From Anomaloglossus baeobatrachus (taxonomy: Eukaryota; Chordata; Amphibia; Anura; Aromobatidae): a stretch of DNA of 64,000 bases. Under the pieces are notes generated by a model, which was not told where the DNA came from, made no database searches, and was given only the letters and a program-made list of their open reading frames with translations. The position numbers and the translations under genes were made by a program. This document shows positions 32,626 to 44,142 of the stretch, one piece after another. The stretch lies in the NCBI RefSeq assembly GCF_048569485.1, contig NC_134354.1, positions 683,363,637-683,427,636 on the forward strand, in the 5' to 3' direction. The first letter of the stretch is position 1; the number at the start of each line of letters is the position of its first letter.

Positions 32626-33340
32626 CACTGAAGATTGGACGTTGAGAACAAGACTGAGAAACAAAGATTTGGTACTGTTAGTTAACTGTAGGTTTAGTGC
32701 ATTTCAACAGTGAACCGCTAGTGTAAATAGATTGTGAAGGTGTAAACTTCTTGTTTAATTATAAATTGTGACTATAACATGGCAATTGTCATTTGATTTG
32801 TTTGATCTGAACTTTTGTATCGCTTTCTGCTTCCCCATCCCATCTCCATTCTCCTTTATTCTCACCTAGTAAAAATCTGTACTGGCTAGTCTTACTGCAT
32901 GTTGCATTCCGGGCCTAAAGTTTACAGTCAATTGCAAATTAGAATGTAGAGCTTGCAGAGATGAAAACTGGTATAAATGCAAGATACAAGTCACATAATG
33001 GTCCACAATAGTGATTACATCTCATGTACACACACAGGACAGCTTATTCTGAAAAGTGACTTGAAAGTATAGCCCTTTAAGTAAAAAAACAAAACAATTT
33101 GATGTAATGGAAACAATCACATAACTTGCTTAGTTAACTTAATTTTCAGATTTGCTTTGGTTTCCTGCTCTACACAGTGTTTGCCCACTTTTGCAGACAT
33201 TGTTGTCTGATTTTATCTTGGTCACTAGATCGTGGTTTGCTACATTTCCTGGACATATAAGTAAAGTGTATTTTTAGAGTTTAAATAAGAGTAATGGAGC
33301 ATTTTGTGGTTTTGTGTATCTTTGTTAAATCATGATGATT
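32626..33340. other. no recognised feature
   Basis: AT-rich unique-looking sequence. No gene, RNA or repeat recognised. Confidence 0.4.
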
Positions 33341-33924
33341 AATTGACCAAAGATAAATAAAAGAAAAAATCTGCGCTAATAGAAAATTGTGACTTCATGA
33401 AGTTTTATCTAAACATACAGTTCAATACATAACAAACTATAAAATTAATTCATAAATATGATCCACAGTATTTGGACTTAGAATTCAATATAAAGGTGCA
33501 CAAATTGATAAGCAGAGCTCCGGCCGGTGGCTACCGCTATATGATGGATCAATGTAAGCTCAGCCATCTAAAAACCGGCTTGACTATCATGCGATGCTGG
33601 TTACTATTAATAGGTTAAAGTCAGTTGTCCAATCAGTTGCCCTCGGATATCTTCGATTGTGAAGATTATAACCTCAGATAATCAGACAGGTGCAATTACA
33701 GGGATGGTGTCAGGGCTAGTGCACTCCACACAGTAGCGGATTAGTTGACGAAGCCCACAATAATGGTCCACACCATGCCCGGCCTTCTGTAGCACTTACT
33801 TGTGATCCTGGTTGTGTCCAGAGGAGTTACCGGTAACTGAAGAGGGAGTCTAAAATCAGAACCGCAGACGATTTCACTCTGGTTCCATCCACAGACAGGT
33901 CTCTGATATTTCCTTTGCCTGCAC

Positions 33925-34480
33925 CGCTGCTTTACACCTTGCAATTTCGCATATGATATCGCATGCAATGTGACCCGCCCCCATCGTATGTGCGGCACGT
34001 TCAATTTGTTGACTGTGTCGTACAAACGATTAGTTGCTGTCACACGTACTTACCCTTCCATATGACCTCGATGTGGGCGTCGAACATCCACTTCCTGGAG
34101 TGGGAGGGACGTTCGGCATCACCGCGACGTCACGCGGCAGCCGGCCAATAGAAGCAGAGGTGCGGAGATGAGCGGGACGTAAACATCCCGCCCACCTCCT
34201 TCCTTCCACATTGCGGGCGGGAGCCACGGGACGCAGGTAAGATCTGTTCAATGTTCCCGGGGTGTCACACACTACAATGTGTGCTACCTTGGGAACATTG
34301 AACAACCCGACGTGCAATTTTAAGGAAGTGAACGACGTGCATGCGATGAACGGTTTTACGTTCAATCACAATCGCACGTAGCTGTCACACGCTACAACAC
34401 CACTAACGATGCTGGATGTGCGGAACTTACGACGTGACCCCACATCGTTAGATTTGTTGTAGCGTGTAAAGCCCGCTTTA
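33925..34480. mobile_element. MITE, GTGTAAAGCCCGC end
   Basis: The right end AGCGTGTAAAGCCCGCTTTA is complete. The left end is a diverged CTGCTTTACACC. The interior carries GATATCGCA and AACGTGCGAT-like words and the GCGGGCGGGA block typical of the family. No transposase. Confidence 0.55.
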
Positions 34481-34739
34481 GAATGCAGGTTTCCGGTTAC
34501 CAAGTCCACATGCTAGTTAGACCTCATTGGGTAGAGCTAATGAGACATGCGGACAGCCAATCAAGCTACATGATCTCAGGATTACGCCCTGCCGGTGTCA
34601 GTGGATTGAGAGTCAATATGCTTAGCTTTTTCCGATGTACATTTCGGAAACAATATAGCTTCCATCCTCAAGGATAGCATAAACCCATCTGTGACACTTA
34701 TTTATAGTCAACATTACTCAGTGCCAGAAATAAAGTAAA

Positions 34740-35310
34740 AATTAAAAAAAAAAATAATTGAAAAGCAAACAACTCAATTTCACTATTAAGTCCTTTTGGT
34801 TTTAGGGGGTTTAATTTGAATATCCACTCACTTTCCTCTTGATCATCTTCTTGATATAGTCATCTCCCCGCCAGTCCTTTTCAATTTTCTGAATACCCCA
34901 AATGTGTGTTCCATGACTTTTTCCACCATATTTCACTAGATAGAGTTTGCATAGCGGGTACTATTCCACCTTATTACATATGTTCCTAATATGCTCTCCT
35001 ATACGTGCCTGCATAGGTCGTATTGATCGCTCTATTTATCTTTTGCTGCAGGGGCACTGTATACAATAAATGATCCCTTTAGTACTAGAAGTAATGAAAT
35101 CATATATATTAACTTTATTTCCTCCATTAAAAAATGTGTCTTTTTTTTTTCTACAATCAATTTTTGAAGTACCTGCAAATCTTACATTTTCAACAGGGAA
35201 AGAAATCCTTGATATTAGCAAAGGTAATACCATAGTACTTTGACTCAATAGATCTTTGAACTGTAGGAGCTATTAAGTTTCCGATGTTCTCTCCCAAATA
35301 CGGATGCCGG
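34740..35310 (-). pseudogene. Penelope-like GIY-YIG endonuclease remnant
   Basis: Reading the minus strand, the blocks appear in family order: ENIGNLIAPTV, a cysteine-bearing KCKICRYF linker, then STKGIIYCIQCPC (the GIY part), an RIGEHIRNI block, a WGIQKIEKDWRGDD block, and a QKDLI-x-KLS end. These match the Neptune/Poseidon type of Penelope-like elements, whose endonuclease nicks DNA for target-primed reverse transcription. The second YIG motif (normally YVGKT) is not recognisable, and at least three in-frame stops are present, one of them just after the GIY block. It is clearly inactive. Confidence 0.7.
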
Positions 35311-36180
35311 GCCGTCGGGGCTCTGCACTCTTTTGCCAAAGAGAGTCAGCGTGTGTTTATGACTTTGGTCGAGGTGTGCAACACTTATTGTTTTCTTCAG
35401 GCTGTCATCCAGAGCCGGTCCCCGTTGTAGATGCAGTAGTCATGCACGTGAGACATGAACATGAACATACAGTTCTCATCGCAAATCAAACTTGAACAGT
35501 TTATTCTTTCTATTGCTATGACAGACATGGCCTCACTCTTGACGGTTCTGTTATTGTTATATTTTGGGGTACTCTCCCTCAGCCTATCACCGCTATCTTG
35601 AATCTCGTTCACAAGCTACCGAGCACCAGTGTTTCCGTTCCCCCACACTTCTCACCACTGTCTGCTCCTGGGCCCTGATAGCTGTCTACTAGTCGCAAGA
35701 CTTCCCTGAACCCGCCGGGGTGAGCTGTAGGCTCCGGACCTCAATAGGTTACCTCAGCGTTGCCTTACTTTCTCTTGACACTGTGCCACATCATGCTCCT
35801 CGAACCCTTTTGCAGGTACTCCTCTATAGAAACCATCAGAGAACCACAATTGCATTTCCTCATCTTTTTTAGGGGTTCATCTGGGAATATGAATAGGACC
35901 AAACGTAGTCCAACTGATGTTCGGCCATCTATATAAAGATGCTGTACTGGGTTAGGGTTGCTCCAATGGTGCCTATATTTGATCTACAGGCCACACAGTG
36001 GGTTATTCCTGTGGAAAATGTACCCACCCCCCCTCTACATGTATCTCTTTTTTTCAGGCCATTTCTTAGGCTTCATATCCAATTGTGGACTTATGTGGTA
36101 GTGTTATATATCTGCAGCAGAAACAAACTTATTATAAGAATATGAATTATTATATGAATAATTTATAAGACTGTGACTGA
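35311..36180. repeat. repeat-derived sequence, partly related to 30.7-31.0 kb
   Basis: 35395-35790 carries the GGCTCCGGACCTCAATAGGTT segment shared with 30.95 kb. Near 35850-35895 a CAGATGAACCCC motif on the minus strand may be a ruined hammerhead. No gene is supported. Confidence 0.3.
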
Positions 36181-36540
36181 ATTATTTATTGACATAAGCA
36201 CTATAGCACTTTGGGTTTTGGTGATGGGTAACATATGTCGAGGTTAGTAGGGGCAAACAAGAGATAGCCGACGGTGTGTGGGGGCACGGAAAAACCTAGG
36301 ATGTTGCTACCTCCACAGACAGGCAGGGAACAGTATAGGGATAGCCAGTTTTTCATCCCTTGATATATCCTGGCACCCGTTAACCAGGTCTACACTGTCC
36401 GCACGCCCTTACAGATATCACTATGCTAAGGTATCTTTTGTGTTTACACTGCACAACACAATTTGTTTTGGTTTTTTTTTCACTGTTTTTAATTATCTAG
36501 AAATAAAGTATTAGATTTTAGAGGAATTTCTTGGTCTAAA
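36181..36540 (+). mobile_element. Penelope-like 3' end fragment
   Basis: Resembles 62140-62400 in order and wording (AGGCAGGGAACA, GATAGCC, ACACTGCACAACAC, AATAAAGTATT-AGAGG). It is probably a diverged 3' end of the same kind of element. Non-coding. Confidence 0.45.
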
Positions 36541-37187
36541 CACAAAAAAAGTCTCTTTTGGTTTGAAATGAATACTTATGGTGTATGTTTAGATGTCACT
36601 GTTACTATACTGGTGAAGCACTTTCACTATACAAACAGGTTGATTTTTTATTAAATACCAAGGTAGATCAAAAAACAAACAACCACGCAAAACACCCTGA
36701 AAAATAAATAGCATATACAGCAAGTGCATGTAACAGAGTTATGTGGGTTGTAAGGATATAAATAGACCTACGGGAAATATAACAGACACCGAAAATTAGA
36801 ACAAAAAAGTTCTATGAGAACCGATGAGGTCAACAATAATATTTTTATTATCATTTTTTTTTTTTTTTAAATTTAATGACTTAATGACCGCCACAACCGG
36901 CAGTTTGGACAACGAAAAAAGGCATAACATGCGCTATGATTAACAATATGGCATTGTACAAGTGCTCAACAATGTAGAACATGGGATCCAGGAAAAAAGG
37001 GTGAGGCCATGAAAAATAAAACAAGACTGTTGTAGAAGGTATGAAATAAAGTAATTACAGGCCAAAAAATAGCATACCCAATATATTATATGTAAAGAAA
37101 GAAAGATGTATGATGTACAATAAATGAATGCAAATGGAGCTATATAACATATGCGAGCAGATGGAATGAGTAAAGAGGAAACAAAAG
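36541..37187. other. no recognised feature
   Basis: AT-rich with a T-run near 36856. No supportable gene or element. Confidence 0.4.
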
Positions 37188-37829
37188 TACAGTGGTTTAC
37201 GAGAATAATCCGTTCTGGCAGTGTGCTTGTAAACCAAGTTACTCATCTAGCAAAGCAAAATTTCACATAGGAAATAATGCAAGTTCAGACAATTCGTTCC
37301 ACAGGTTGTTCAATGTCCCATCCTGGTCCCCTATTGTGTCATTCCACACACGCACAAACACACACGCACACACATATTATGCCCACCTTACCTTCCGTTA
37401 CATCGCCGGACTCCTGATTCTTGTAGTTCGCCGGTACAGGATTTGTATCGGGTAACTATCGTAACCGATGCCGGAGCTTCTGCTGCCAGAGCGCTGACGT
37501 CAAAGGCAGGAGCCGCTTGCCTCTGATTGGCCAGCGCGCTACCTTTCAGTAGCAGCTGACAGTGGAAGTTCCTCCATCGTCGCGATTGTTACCGTATACA
37601 CATCCTGTACCGGCAAACTACAAGAACCATGAGGCCGGCGATGGAATGAAAGGTAAGGTGAGCATAATATGTGCATGTGTTTGTGCGGACTGATAGAGCG
37701 GGTCAGAGCGCTGTTAAAGCATACCTCCCAACCGTCCCGGATTCTGCGGGACTCCCGCGGCTCACAGCTGATGTCCCGGCTCCTCCCCTCAGTGGAGTGA
37801 ATAAATTAAATTAAATTATCATCGGCTCT

Positions 37830-37935
37830 GGATTTTCGGGGCGGCCGGGACTCGAACTTGTGGAACTGTGAGTTCATTGTTTCAAAGGGAGCAGCTTTAC
37901 CACTGAGCTACTGCCTCTATTGAAAGCAATAGGAA
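37830..37935 (-). repeat. tRNA-like (SINE-type) segment
   Basis: On the minus strand: box-A-like GTAGCTCAGTGGTAAAGCTG and, downstream, box-B-like AAGTTCGAGTCCCGGCC. An AT-rich tail (AATTTAATTTAATTTATTC) follows on the same strand. A complete cloverleaf is not evident, so it is a tRNA-derived repeat. Confidence 0.5.
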
Positions 37936-37984
37936 GATTTTGTTATCTTGACCTCTATACTGCAGACACCAGAAGCAGGTTATT

Positions 37985-39560
37985 CAGCTGCAAAGATGGA
38001 TGGAGGGATGGATGAATGGAGGGATGAATGGAGGGATAGAGGGAGGGATGGATGGATGATAGAGGGATGAATGGAGGGATAGAGGGAGGGATGAATGGAG
38101 GGATAGAGGCAGGGATGGATGGATGATAGAGGGATGAATGGAGGGATGAATGGAGGGATAGAGGGAGCGATGAATGGAGGGATAGAGGGATGAATGGAGG
38201 GATAGAGGGAGGGATGAATGGAGGGATAGAGGCAGGGATGGATGGATGATAGAGGGATGAATGGAGGGATGAATGGAGGGATAGCAGGAGGGATGAATGG
38301 AGGGATAGAGAGATGAATGGAGGGATAGAGGGAGGGATGGATGGATGATAGAGGGATGAATGGAGGGATAGAAGGAGGGATGAATGGAGGGATAGAGAGA
38401 TGAATGGAGGGATAGAGGGAGGGATGGATGGATGATAGAGGGATGAATGGAGGGATGAATGGAGGGATAGAAGGAGGGATGAATGGAGGGATAGAGGGAT
38501 GAATGGAGGGATAGAGGGAGGGATGAATGGAGGGATAGAGGGATGAATGGAGGGATAGAGGCAGGGATGGATGGATGATAGAGGGATGAATTGAGGGATG
38601 AATGGAGGGATAGAGGGAGGGATGGATGGATGATAGAGGGATGAATGGAGGGATGAATGGAGGGATAGAAGGAGGGATGAATGGAGGGATAGAGGGATGA
38701 AAGGAGGGATAGAGGGAGGGATGGATGGATGGATGATAGAGGGTTGAATGGAGGGATGAATGGAGGGATAGAGGGAGGGATGAATGGATGATAGAGGGAT
38801 GAATGGAGGGATGAATGGAGGGATAGAAGGAGGGATGAATGGAGGGATAGAGGGATGAAAGGAGGGATAGAGGGAGGGATGGATGGATGATAGAGGGATG
38901 AATGGAGGGATGAATGGAGGGATAGAGGGAGGGATGGATGGATGATAGAGGGATGAATGGAGGGATGAATGGAGGGATAGAAGGAGGGATGAATGGAGGG
39001 ATAGAGGGATGAAAGGAGGGATAGAGGGAGGGATGGATGGATGATAGAGGGATGAATGGAGGGATGAATGGAGGGATAGAGGGAGGGATGGATGCATGGA
39101 TGATAGAGGGATGAATGGAGGGATAGAGGGATGGATGGATGGATGATAGAGGGATGAATGGAGGGATAGAGGGAGGGATAGAGGGAGGGATGGATGGATG
39201 ATAGAGGGATGAATGGAGGGATAGAGGGAGGGATGAATGGAGGGATAGAGGGAGGGATGGATGGATGAATGGAGGGATGAATGGAGGGATAGAGGGAGGG
39301 ATAGAGGGATGAATGGAGGGATGAATGGAGGGATGAATGGAGAGATAGAGGGAGGGATAGAGGGAGGGATGGATGATAGTGGGATGGATGGATGATAGAG
39401 GGATGGATGATAGAGGGATATATAGATACACGACAGATAATAGATAGATAGAGATAGAATCATAGATAGATAGAGGGATAGAATCATAGATAGCTAGAAT
39501 CATAGATAGATAGATAGAGAGATAGAATCATAGATAGATAGATAGATAAATACTGTATCT
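37985..39560. repeat. satellite of GGATGAATGGAG / GATAGAGGGAG words, then (GATA)n
   Basis: Roughly 1.4 kb of four-base-periodic sequence built from GGAT, GAAT, GGAG and GATA words, with a higher-order pattern of about 100-170 bp that usually includes GGATGGATGGATGATAGAGG. It grades into GATA repeats (39420-39555). Two minus-strand frames stay open for over 500 codons (Ser/Pro/His/Ile repeats) only because the words lack stop codons there. It is not a gene. Confidence 0.9.
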
Positions 39561-39654
39561 CAATGTTGGTGAAAGAGTCAGATTCATTTGTTCCCATAAA
39601 ACTACTATAAAGAAATGAGGAAAAAAATACAAATACAATTTTTATTTTTTATCT

Positions 39655-39765
39655 TCACCACCTTGGATTCAAACCAGCAACGTTCAAAACTTGTGTCCAG
39701 CAACCTCCTGGCTTTCCTAGCTGCTCTAGCTGTTGAGCCACTAGGATTGATGATGTCAGAGGGAG
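39655..39765 (-). repeat. tRNA-like (SINE-type) segment
   Basis: On the minus strand: box-A-like AGTGGCTCAACAGCTAGAGC and box-B-like GCTGGTTTGAATCC, spaced widely (about 75 bases). A T/A-rich stretch follows (39605-39650 on plus). It is probably a diverged tRNA-derived repeat and not a tRNA gene. Confidence 0.45.
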
Positions 39766-40148
39766 GATTTCACATAAATGAACCTACAATGCAGCCTCTT
39801 ACACAGCAGATTACACAGGACACAGCTACATTGTACAGAGCAGCATCTCTATGTCCTGTATTCTAGAGGGAGAGGAAAAGAGGATTTTTTTTTTCTTCTA
39901 ATAAAGTTACTAAAAATAATAACAAAAAAATAGAATAATGTAATTTTATTGCACTTTTTTATAAAATAATAAACATCACAAATCAGCAAATAACATGGAC
40001 ATATTTGGTGTCCCTGTAATCGTAATGACCTGAACAACACAGGGATCAGGTTATTTATGGGGATCGGTAAATGGCGGGAAAAAAAAGGCGCAATTTATTA
40101 TTTTTCTTTATTAAAACCCATAAAAAATGTAATAAAAATGGATCACTG

Positions 40149-40782
40149 AGGCCGTGTTCACACATAGCGTAAATGCGGCATTTTTTCTGCAGGTGTCCGC
40201 GCCACGAGTGCAATAACAATGTTCTCTGATTATTGCGTGTTTGCGGTATTTTTTATACATTGTCCCCCTTATTTGATACATGTTTGTTGCTGATGTGAAT
40301 CCTGAAGCTTATAAAGAAAGAAACACCAAATCCGCACAGTTCAGCGGCGTCTTTCCACGCACAAGGGGTGGAGATTTCAGGACGTCTCATCCACTTTGCT
40401 TGGACAATTAGTCCATATTCACATGTAGTGTAAATGCTGCATTTTTTTCTGCTGTTTCTTTGCACATTTATTCTGCTGTGTGTAATTGTCCAAGTAAAGT
40501 GGATGTGATTCCATGAAAAGACGCTGCTGAATTCTGTGGTTTTCGGGGGAATTCTCTGGAGGTTTCTATGTGGAGCTTAAAAAAATGCAGGAAAAAGCTT
40601 CTCTGTACAATAAAAACACTTAAAAACGCAGATTCACATCTGAACCAAAAACACATTAAATAATGGAAGAAAGGCAGAAAAAATGCAGCAAAAATGGAAA
40701 AAACAGAGAAGATTGTTATTGTGTAGTTTGGTGCAGACAGAAACAAAAAGAAACAGAATTTATGCAACGTGTGAACACGGAT
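40149..40782. mobile_element. MITE, GGCCGTGTTCACAC ends
   Basis: The left end GGCCGTGTTCACACATAGCG pairs with the right end CGTGTGAACACGG. Interior words TAAATGC(G/T)GCATTTTTTCTGC occur twice, and GCAGAAAAA-type inverse words lie to the right. No transposase. Confidence 0.6.
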
Positions 40783-41143
40783 TGATAGGCACAAATAAGC
40801 AACATGTCATATAGTGACACAGAAATATAAAAAAATTCTGACTGCTATAAATATGAATGAACAGTCCGGGGCATCTGCTGAATGACCCTTACTTCCAAAT
40901 GGGTGTGGCTAGGGGGGTGGCTAGGGGCGTGGTCAAAATTTGCCGCGGCGCTACTTTGTCCCTCTTTCCTTTCTTGAAAAGTTGGGAGGTATGGTTAAAG
41001 TACGGAACCGGAAGTGTGTGCGGTGAGTATTTGATCATACAGCAAAGCTTGCTTGTAAACTGAGTTACAAATTTACAGCAAGCTTTGCTCATATAGCAAA
41101 ATACTCGCACACCAAGTTACTCGTAAACCGAGGTTCCACTGTA

Positions 41144-41466
41144 TTAAAATAAGACAGAACAGTTGAATGGTAATAATCTGCTGGAAAACGGTATAGCATA
41201 GGTGCTGTAAAGACTCATGCAGAAAAACAGATAGGAACATACATAAAGCAGTGGTATGCTGAAGAAAAATATAAGTATGAAAAAAGAGGACTTATGGGCA
41301 ATGCCTGGTGAGATAGAGATTACCTGGATGAGTAGGACCTATAGTCACATGGGACACCAAACCCCCTAGAACATTTTTGTTCTAATTTTCCCTGTGTTTT
41401 TATTAAATAGATCACTTAGACCTGATGAGCCTGATGTCTTTACTTTGAAAATCAGCGTCAGAATAA
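41144..41466. other. no recognised feature
   Basis: Nothing supportable seen. Confidence 0.35.
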
Positions 41467-41695
41467 TTGTATAAGGCTATGTGCGCACGTTGCGTACAGT
41501 CACTGCAGAAATTTCTGCAGCGATCTGAAGAGCACATGTGCACTTTAAATCGCTGCAGAAATGTCCGTAGTGAAAAAAAAAAAAGAACGATTCCATGCGC
41601 TCTGCCTGCAGCTCCTGCCATAGACAGAGCAGGAGCTGCCGGCAAAGCGCACGGAAGAAGTGACATGTCACTTCTTAGAACGCAGCGCTTCGGCA
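41467..41695. mobile_element. MITE half, AGGCTATGTGCGCACGTTGC end
   Basis: Only the left end AGGCTATGTGCGCACGTTGC is present. Inner inverted pairs GCAGCGAT / ATCGCTGC and CAGCTCCTG / CAGGAGCTG are visible. The right end is missing. Confidence 0.45.
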
Positions 41696-42030
41696 GTAAG
41701 CCATAGCCATAGATTGGAAGCGGTAGGCAGGGTTAGCCGTCCAGTGCTTGTCACGTCAAGACACCCGTGGCTCAGCACGTTAGGGTCAGGCGCCGGACTT
41801 CCACCTCCTACCATCCATTCCTGCTGGTGCAGCCAAGTGGAGTTAATTGGGCTGCGGCTGCTGCGCCACCTGTCCGGTTGTGCCCCCTACACACACGGAC
41901 AGCGTACCCCAGGACCCCTGTGGCGTTAACAGGGAGTTCCTGGGTTGGGTATGTGGATCTTGTTCCCCCTCGTATCGGCTTCCCAGTCAACGCTACCAGT
42001 GTGACCACCTGGCCTGACGTGTACTGTACA
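41696..42030 (-). repeat. older LTR-like repeat, left part
   Basis: GC-rich repeat continuing at 47184-47553 on the other side of the LTR element. Read on the minus strand its far end (about 47553) begins TGTGTTACGGGGGG. Words CTGACGTGT and ACACGTG(T/G)CC recur several times. Probably a diverged LTR or minisatellite; not coding. Confidence 0.35.
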
Positions 42031-43583
42031 TGTACCGCCCCGCGGGCTCGGCCGGCTGCCGAGCCGCTCAGATCCGTGCTCGTACAGTGGGTGGCTCAAG
42101 CTCCTCACGGACCCGGGGGTCACGTCGCTCTGCAAGGGGGTTAGCGCTACACACAGGGACTTCAGTGGGGAGTTCCACGGCCGGGGCCGCGGTGGTTTGT
42201 AAGGGATATAAGTTTGTGACGCCACCCACGGGTTGTGGTGAATGGATGGACACCACCACTGCCATTGACTAGGCCTCCCGGGGATGGTGTTGAGCAGCTT
42301 CGTGTTGACCCCTCCATGAGTAGGGGAGTGATGGTCCCGGGGGCCCGAGGGAGGCGCTGAGGTGGGAGGATGGGTGCGCGGCCCGAAGGCACTGGTGTAC
42401 TCACTATGATACAACACACTGGAGTCTCTGGTAAACCAAACGGGGTGATGAACGGTGCCTGCAGCCGGCTGCAGCTTCTCCCTTAACAGGTTGGTGGTTT
42501 CCGCCTTTTTCCTGCACCTCTTTATGTGAATTTTTGACTCCTATGCCTAAGCAACGGTAGTTCGCTCCCCAGCTTGCTGGGTGTCGGGAGAGCCCTCTTT
42601 GCCCCCAGACGCTGGCCCCTTGGGTCTCTATGCCTTGGCAGTGGCTTTACCCTAATGGTTGGGCTGTTGTCTTCAGTCGGGTCTTGTGTGGGAAAGGTAC
42701 TAAAGTCCAGTCCTCAATCAGTTGATTTGACTCTGCCCTGTGGTTTCTGGACTTCGTATTGGGTCTGAGTACCCCTCCTGGTGCTCCGGTTTCCAATCGG
42801 TTCCCCGGTTCGGTACTGGCGGGCCACCGCCCGACCCCGGTCCCTACGGTTCCACCGGCTGTAATCCCAGCTCCTGCAGGCGGCCACCACCGTCTGCCTC
42901 CTTGCCAGAGGTGACTGGGCTCCAACCCAGACACCTGAGTAGACTATTGGCAGGTCTGGTTACAGGTCTGCCCTTGAACTTGACTTCTCTCCTCCACTGT
43001 CAAACTACTCTCTAGAACTCCTCTGAAATACTGCTTTTTCCGGTTTATTTTGTAATTGCAAAAAGATAAACATGCATTTTTTTTAATCTTCCCTTACGGG
43101 AGGCACATACTTAAACGTTGCAAACGGTAATACTTTTATTAATACGGGAAACGGGACCGGATCCTTAAGTCACCCACCCAAACAACCTGAACCTTGATGC
43201 TGCCCCTAAGAAGCGAGCTGCACCCCTTTTCCCCAGTCCAGGAATGGGCCCAGGCGTTATTTAACGGGACGGGTGCAGGGTTTCACATCTGCTCGTCTTT
43301 TCAGAGGCCCCACGTCCAGGGGACCCCTGACCCGGAGGATGGCCACCGGTTGCAGTGGTGGCAGGCCTCGGCCATCTATTTCCCGCAGGCCCATCCTCCA
43401 GTCTGCCTCTCCGGAGGCTGTGAAACCAGAAGGCTGGTTAAAAGGGGGGGTTATTTACAAGCCCAATAGTTTTTGGGTTGGCCTGCCAGTTCTCGGCCTT
43501 GTCTTTAGGAAACGGGGCAAAAACAAACGGGCAGTATGGTCCCAATGGGGACTGTTCAACTTGGCAACCGGGTTCCGCTGCCT

Positions 43584-44133
43584 TTAACTTTCAACTTCTT
43601 CGTACTCAGCCTCAACAGTCACTCCAGTGCTGTACGGTGGGTGAGGGGTCTGGGAGCGCTCTGGGCCTTCATGGCGTGCCCTTCTCTGCACATCTAGGGC
43701 AAACCAGCCCCTCTCCCCACAATGGTGGGTATAGCTGACCAGCTCACCGGGGATCAGGTCACGGCCTGGGTGGCCCATAGGCAGGTGGGGGTAGACGTCC
43801 CGACGAGAAACAAAAGACCTCCGCTTCCAAACCGGGCTCAAACACAAACCCCCACCCTCTGTCGGGGTCAAACCTCCTGACCTGGCCTTCATGCCTCGGG
43901 CCCCGTACCCGAAAGGTTGCATTACGGAGATGGTCTTTCTCTTTTATGGTGCGGGCCAGGACCTCAGCCTTGTTCTTTTCCCAGGCTGCGATTTCCCGAC
44001 CCAGCTGTCGCTGCTGCCGCTCCCAGTACGGGGCGTTCATCTGCCCTCCTTGCGTGCGGGTTGGGCCCAGCCGGAGCTCTCCTGTGCTGGCCATGACCTG
44101 CACCTTATCTGGGGAACCCCGCTGTGTCGCGGC
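43584..44133 (-). pseudogene. element protein, C-terminal cold-shock-like part
   Basis: On the minus strand this segment encodes LGPTRTQG, APYWERQ, LGREIAAWEKNKAEVLARTI (basic, helical) and then a cold-shock-like region with GQVRRFDPDRGWGFVFEPG, VSRRDV and HCGERGWFALDV. The RGWGF and (F)VSRRDV pieces correspond to the RNP1 and RNP2 nucleic-acid-binding motifs of cold-shock domains. The segment matches 59570-60026 of the other element at most motif positions despite considerable divergence. It is a fossil copy. Confidence 0.65.
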
Positions 44134-44142
44134 CTGGAGTGT

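Larger units (their letters stand above)
33341..35310 (-). mobile_element. Penelope-like element, 3' part
   Basis: On the minus strand the 5' portion of the fragment (35310-34740) encodes remnants of a Penelope-type C-terminal region, including a GIY-YIG endonuclease. The remainder to about 33341 is its non-coding 3' region, ending in AATAAA-rich sequence and interrupted by a MITE (33925-34480). The reverse transcriptase domain is absent. The frames are broken. Confidence 0.65.
37720..40993. mobile_element. nested DNA element with CATACCTCCCAAC ends
   Basis: A perfect 7-bp duplication GTTAAAG flanks it (37713-37719 and 40994-41000). Ends CATACCTCCCAAC and GTTGGGAGGTATG are perfect 13-bp inverted repeats. 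It carries two tRNA-like segments, a 1.5-kb satellite and a MITE. The 7-8 bp duplication points to an hAT-like element (inference). No transposase frame is present. Confidence 0.75.
37190..41141. mobile_element. mariner-type non-autonomous element, invaded
   Basis: TA dinucleotides flank it (37188-37189 and 41142-41143). The left end CAGTGGTTTACGAGAATAAT pairs, allowing a short gap, with the right end CTCGTAAACCGAGGTTCCACTG. Both ends also contain a TTGTAAACCAAGTTACTC / CACACCAAGTTACTCGTAAA-type subterminal segment. Its own sequence is only 37190-37719 and 41001-41141; the middle is a later insertion. No transposase is seen. Confidence 0.7.

Noticed and set aside
35850-35895. hammerhead on the minus strand
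   Set aside because: CAGATGAACCCC and GGAAATGC resemble the core but two core positions differ and helices do not pair well.
37955-39503. 510- and 507-codon minus-strand open frames
   Set aside because: Produced by a four-base-periodic satellite lacking stops; no domain, normal codon use or start context.
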